Source: Clostridiales bacterium (lineage in GTDB: Bacteria > Bacillota > Clostridia > Lachnospirales > Lachnospiraceae). Taken from it: a DNA stretch of 37,940 nucleotides. The stretch covers positions 1 to 37,940 of the forward strand of contig JAAYNW010000082.1 of assembly GCA_012520655.1 (NCBI GenBank), given 5' to 3'. Under the pieces are notes generated by a model, which had not been told where the DNA came from, did no database searches, and saw nothing but the letters and a program-made list of their open reading frames with translations. This document shows, in pieces, positions 34,634 through 37,940 of this stretch (the stretch's first letter is position 1; each line of letters begins with the position of its first letter). A program made the translations under genes and the position numbers.

Positions 34634-36214
34634 ATGAAAAAAATTACGAAATATTATAAAAGATTACAGATACGTTCCATTAAAATAGCTGTGTTGGCTG
34701 TTATTGCCAGCATATTTTTTATGCCATCCTATACTAAAATCGAAAGTACGGGAGATAATATGTTTACGGTATTTTTAAATGGAACAGAGGTAGGAAAAGT
34801 CAGCGATGGGACGGTTGCGGAAGAGTCTCTGAAAGAAGCGAGGAAGGCGCTTGCAGGCAATGGTGAAGAACTCGTTCTGATTGATGGCAATCTGGAACTT
34901 GAAGGAGAAGAAGTGTTCTGGGGACACATTGATGACGGGTCTGTAATTGTCGAAAATATGAAGCGGGTACTGGGAAATAATATAAAGGAAACGCTGCATC
35001 GTTCTTACACTGTAAAAATAAACGAATATACCGTTAATCTTGCAAGCAAAGAGGAGGTAATGCAGCTATTACAGGCTTCTATTGATAAGTATGACCCGGA
35101 AGACAATTATTATGTAGATCTTGCGCTCGATTCAACGAGAGAATTGAACGTTCTGACTACAAAAGTACTTTCCAGAGAAGAGCAGAGAGAAGAGAATGCG
35201 GAGAAAGAGGTCTTCGCATCTGTAGGAATTTATGAGACGCTGGATGAAATCTTCGATGAGGTGGAGCCGGCGGGAGAAAAAGATTTTTCGGATTATGAAC
35301 TGGGTGTAATTTCACTTGAATTCGGAGATACCGTAGAGGTGGTTGAATCTTATCTTTCGGAGGAAGAACTGACTCCCCTCGATAAAGCGATTGAAGAGGT
35401 TACAAAAGAACAGGAAAAGAATCAAATATATGAAGTGGTATCGGGAGATACCTTGTCTAAAATTGCGGCAGAAAATAATTTGACCATAGAGAAGTTAATT
35501 GAGATGAATGAAGCCATCGAAAGCGAGACATCTACAATCCGCGTAGGAGATGAAATCATAGTAACGGTACCGGAGCCGGAATTATCCGTAGAGAGACAGG
35601 AAGAGGTATACTATGAAGAGGATTATGAAGCGGAGATAGTCTATGTGGACAATGATGATTGGTATACGACGGAAATGAAGACAATACAGGAGCCTTCGGC
35701 AGGACACAGAAAGGTAGTGGCTATTGTTTCATATAGAAATAATGCGGAGACCTCCAGAGAGATCATAAAAGAGGAAGTTACTTATCAAGCTGTACCGAAG
35801 ATTGTGGAACGCGGAACCAAGATTCCGCCGACCTATATCAAGCCGATTTCGGGGGGACGATTATCCTCCGGATTCGGACGAAGAAGCAGACCGACGAGGG
35901 GCGCGAGCACCTACCATAAAGGTATAGATTGGGCGACACCGGTAGGTACGGCGGTCATGGCTTCGTCAGCAGGAACGGTAGCTAAAGCAGGATGGGGAAG
36001 CGGTTATGGATACGTGGTATATATTAATCATGCCGACGGAAGACAGACCAGATATGGCCATTTGAGCAAGGTTCTGGTTTCTGTGGGCCAGACGGTATCC
36101 CAGGGACAGAAGATTGCGCTCAGCGGAAATACAGGTGTTAGTTCAGGACCTCATGTTCATTTTGAGATATTGATTAATGGCAGTCAGGTAAACCCTTTAA
36201 AATATCTGAATTAA
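34634..36214 (+). CDS. LysM-G5-M23 cell-wall endopeptidase
   Basis: Secreted or membrane-anchored peptidoglycan hydrolase, 526 residues. An N-terminal hydrophobic helix (about 15-32, IKIAVLAVIASIFFMP) is a signal anchor. Residues 40-260 are a mostly acidic region with no assigned fold; then come a LysM repeat (about 264-309, YEVVSGDTLSKIAAENNLTIEKL), a G5-type domain (about 340-400), and the M23 LytM domain (about 410-526). Zinc ligands H428 and D432 (YHKGID) and H509 with H507 (HVHFE) are present, so it should be active. ATG at 34634 is preferred; an ATG at 34622 touches the GAAAGGGG site. The next gene is murA, also in wall synthesis. Confidence 0.9.
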   Translation: MKKITKYYKRLQIRSIKIAVLAVIASIFFMPSYTKIESTGDNMFTVFLNGTEVGKVSDGTVAEESLKEARKALAGNGEELVLIDGNLELEGEEVFWGHIDDGSVIVENMKRVLGNNIKETLHRSYTVKINEYTVNLASKEEVMQLLQASIDKYDPEDNYYVDLALDSTRELNVLTTKVLSREEQREENAEKEVFASVGIYETLDEIFDEVEPAGEKDFSDYELGVISLEFGDTVEVVESYLSEEELTPLDKAIEEVTKEQEKNQIYEVVSGDTLSKIAAENNLTIEKLIEMNEAIESETSTIRVGDEIIVTVPEPELSVERQEEVYYEEDYEAEIVYVDNDDWYTTEMKTIQEPSAGHRKVVAIVSYRNNAETSREIIKEEVTYQAVPKIVERGTKIPPTYIKPISGGRLSSGFGRRSRPTRGASTYHKGIDWATPVGTAVMASSAGTVAKAGWGSGYGYVVYINHADGRQTRYGHLSKVLVSVGQTVSQGQKIALSGNTGVSSGPHVHFEILINGSQVNPLKYLN

Positions 36215-36218
36215 AAAA

Positions 36219-36241
36219 TTCATTCCGGATTACGGAATGAA
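36219..36241 (+). repeat. Perfect 9-bp hairpin after the M23 gene
   Basis: TTCATTCCG (36219-36227) and CGGAATGAA (36233-36241) around GATTA. The A-run precedes it and no T-run follows on plus, so it is a poor plus-strand terminator but may protect the transcript end. Confidence 0.45.
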
Positions 36242-36249
36242 ATGAACCA

Positions 36250-36277
36250 TTTACAAATGAGCAATTTATGGTATAAT
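36250..36277 (+). promoter_or_regulatory. Promoter of murA
   Basis: TTTACA (36250-36255), 16-base spacer, TATAAT (36272-36277) preceded by TGG (extended -10). In the leader, the palindrome GCCAATTGGC (36293-36302) followed by TTTT forms a small stem. Confidence 0.6.
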
Positions 36278-36363
36278 CATAAAGATGAGATTGCCAATTG
36301 GCTTTTGCTGTGCGTCATAATGTGCGGTAAAGAGTAGAAATAGGAATAAATAGAGGGTACACC

Positions 36364-37656
36364 ATGGAACAATACGCAATAAAAGGTGGAAATCCGTTAG
36401 TGGGTGAAGTGGAAATAGGCGGTGCAAAGAATGCGGCACTCGCTGTTTTGGCGGCTGCTATTATGACGGATGAGACTGTATTAATAGAAAATGTGCCGGA
36501 CGTACGCGATACGAATGTGCTGATTCAAGCTATGGAAAGTATCGGTGTTATTGTAAACAGAATAGATAGACACACAGTAAAAATAAACGCTTCACATATT
36601 CACAATGTGGTAATTGAAGATGACTTTATTAAAAAAATAAGAGCTTCCTATTATTTGTTAGGTGCTTTGCTGGGAAAATATAAAAAAGCAGAAGTGGCAT
36701 TGCCGGGTGGATGCAATATTGGTTTAAGGCCGATAGACCAACACATTAAGGGGTTCCGCGCGTTGGGTGCCGATGTGAGAATCGAACACGGTTTGATTAT
36801 TACAGATGCGGAGAATCTCCATGGAAGCCACGTTTATCTCGATGTTGTTTCCGTAGGAGCGACAATTAATGTCATGATGGCAGCGGTAATGGCCGAAGGA
36901 AAGACGACGATTGAAAATGCTGCAAAAGAGCCGCACGTAGTCGATTTGGCCAACTTCCTGAACAGCATGGGAGCCGACATTAAGGGAGCAGGAACCGATG
37001 TTATAAGAATTAAAGGAGTTTCCAGACTCCATGGTAGCGAATATACGATTATTCCGGATCAAATAGAAGCGGGAACCTTTATGTTTGCAGCAGCGGTTAC
37101 CAAAGGGGATGTTACCGTAAAGAATGTTATCCCTAAGCACTTGGAATCTATCAGTGCAAAATTGTTGGAGATTGGATGCGAGGTAGAGGAATCGGACGAT
37201 GCGGTGCGTGTAGTATCCGCCAAGGCATTAACCCATACCCATGTAAAAACATTGCCTTATCCCGGTTTTCCGACGGACATGCAGCCTCAGATAGTGGTGG
37301 CATTGGGATTATCAGCAGGAACGAGTATCGTAACGGAGAGCATATTTGAAAACCGTTTTAAATATGTGGACGAGCTTACCAGAATGGGAGCGAACATTAA
37401 AGTAGAAGGAAATACTGCAATTATCGACGGTGTGGAAAGATATACCGGAGCGAGTATTTCGGCACCGGATTTGCGCGCCGGAGCGTCGCTTGTACTCGCA
37501 GGACTTGCTGCAGAGGGAATTACGGTGATTGATGATATCAGGTTCATTGAACGAGGCTATGAGGACTTTCATTTGAAGCTGCGTTCACTCGGAGCCCAGA
37601 TAGATAAAGTGAATACGGAGCGTGAACTTCAGAAGTTTAAGCTGAAAGTAGGCTGA
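36364..37656 (+). CDS. murA: UDP-N-acetylglucosamine 1-carboxyvinyltransferase
   Basis: First committed step of peptidoglycan synthesis: transfers enolpyruvate from PEP to UDP-GlcNAc, in the cytoplasm. 430 residues, EPSP synthase-type inverted alpha/beta barrel. The catalytic, fosfomycin-reactive cysteine is C117 in LPGGCNIGLRPID, so it should be fosfomycin-sensitive at the target level. GGAKNAALAVLAA at the N-terminus and PGFPTDMQPQ are family signatures. A GAGGG ribosome site lies before the ATG, and it has its own extended -10 promoter. Clostridia often carry two murA copies; which paralogue this is cannot be told here. Confidence 0.97.
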   Translation: MEQYAIKGGNPLVGEVEIGGAKNAALAVLAAAIMTDETVLIENVPDVRDTNVLIQAMESIGVIVNRIDRHTVKINASHIHNVVIEDDFIKKIRASYYLLGALLGKYKKAEVALPGGCNIGLRPIDQHIKGFRALGADVRIEHGLIITDAENLHGSHVYLDVVSVGATINVMMAAVMAEGKTTIENAAKEPHVVDLANFLNSMGADIKGAGTDVIRIKGVSRLHGSEYTIIPDQIEAGTFMFAAAVTKGDVTVKNVIPKHLESISAKLLEIGCEVEESDDAVRVVSAKALTHTHVKTLPYPGFPTDMQPQIVVALGLSAGTSIVTESIFENRFKYVDELTRMGANIKVEGNTAIIDGVERYTGASISAPDLRAGASLVLAGLAAEGITVIDDIRFIERGYEDFHLKLRSLGAQIDKVNTERELQKFKLKVG

Positions 37657-37710
37657 AAAAGACGTATATAAAATCATATAAATAATAAACAACTTAATAT
37701 GGAAACAATA

Positions 37711-37746
37711 AAAAAGACACATGGGCGAAAGTGCCAATGTGTCTTT
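37711..37746. terminator. Terminator after murA
   Basis: AAAGACACAT and ATGTGTCTTT pair over ten bases, with GGC/GCC inside, preceded by an A-run (37709-37715). The T-run on plus is short, while the minus strand has TTTTTTATTG, so it serves at least the minus-strand gene and probably both. Confidence 0.7.
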
Positions 37747-37801
37747 CATGCTATATAATCCATAAGTATATATTGACTTACAAGCTGAAGCCTTCACATC
37801 A

Positions 37802-37940
37802 TCATAAAACCGAATCGATAAATAAGTGGGGTTCCTGCGAAAGATTAATATATTTTTCGCCGACTTTAACGGTAGGCTTGGATAATTTGTGTTGATTGAT
37901 ATATACAACTTTCCCTACTTCTCCGTTCGTGAGACGAACA
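37802..37940 (-). CDS. C-terminal fragment of a probable HD-GYP phosphodiesterase
   Basis: The last 45 codons of a gene entering from the right edge; its TGA is at 37804-37802. The visible peptide contains VRLTNGEVGKVVYINQHKLSKPTVKV and ends YINLSQEPHLFIDSVL. This small beta-rich tail (a 'NGE.G.V..IN......P.VKV' pattern followed by a DLS-like segment) is typical of the end of HD-GYP proteins that degrade cyclic di-GMP, but the catalytic domain lies outside the window. Convergent with murA. Confidence 0.55.
   Translation of the reverse strand, partial: VRLTNGEVGKVVYINQHKLSKPTVKVGEKYINLSQEPHLFIDSVL

Noticed and set aside
37585-37908. 107-codon minus-strand frame at the right end
   Set aside because: It runs through the murA terminator and is out of frame with the better-supported HD-GYP-like tail ending at 37802.

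Overview
The window looks like chromosomal DNA of a low-GC, spore-forming clostridium, most likely a Lachnospiraceae member. The basis is strong AGGAGG-type ribosome binding sites, sigma-A-type promoters, T-tailed hairpin terminators, YesM/YesN-style two-component regulators with LplA/LplB/LplC-style sugar importers, YaaH-like and CgeB-like spore-envelope genes, and a complete clostridial F-type ATPase operon. No tRNA, rRNA, CRISPR array, insertion sequence or phage gene was recognised.

Positions 1-15,860 form a glycan-use locus. It holds a GH31 alpha-xylosidase-like enzyme (cut by the left edge, minus strand), a YesM-type sensor kinase, two ABC permeases, a lipoprotein binding protein, a DUF624/YesL protein, a YesN-type AraC response regulator (minus strand), a second paralogous binding protein, a GH42 beta-galactosidase and a GH29 alpha-L-fucosidase. 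Alpha-xylosidase, beta-galactosidase and alpha-fucosidase are the three activities needed to strip a fucosylated xyloglucan side chain, so xyloglucan oligosaccharides are the leading inferred substrate. No transporter ATPase is encoded here; such importers often share one encoded elsewhere.

Positions 15,860-22,530 carry atpBEFHAGDC behind a promoter region rich in repeats. A terminator-like hairpin lies between atpE and atpF. The c subunit lacks two of the usual sodium ligands, suggesting proton coupling.

Positions 22,530-30,240 are housekeeping and envelope genes. A MarR regulator precedes citrate synthase. On the minus strand are a LysM-GH18 spore-type hydrolase and a CgeB-like glycosyltransferase. 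On the plus strand are a eukaryotic-type UDP-N-acetylhexosamine pyrophosphorylase and galE (UDP-sugar supply). A hemolysin III-family membrane protein follows on the minus strand.

Positions 30,240-37,940 carry a small conserved unknown protein, a RelQ-type (p)ppGpp synthetase, a tail-anchored coiled-coil protein, a flavin-reductase-fold protein, a Y-family DNA polymerase, a LysM-G5-M23 cell-wall peptidase, murA, and the last 45 codons of a probable HD-GYP protein on the minus strand. Nothing here is clearly a new defence or mobile system. The most distinctive material is the glycan locus with its enlarged permease and duplicated binding proteins, plus several regulatory DNA/RNA structures.
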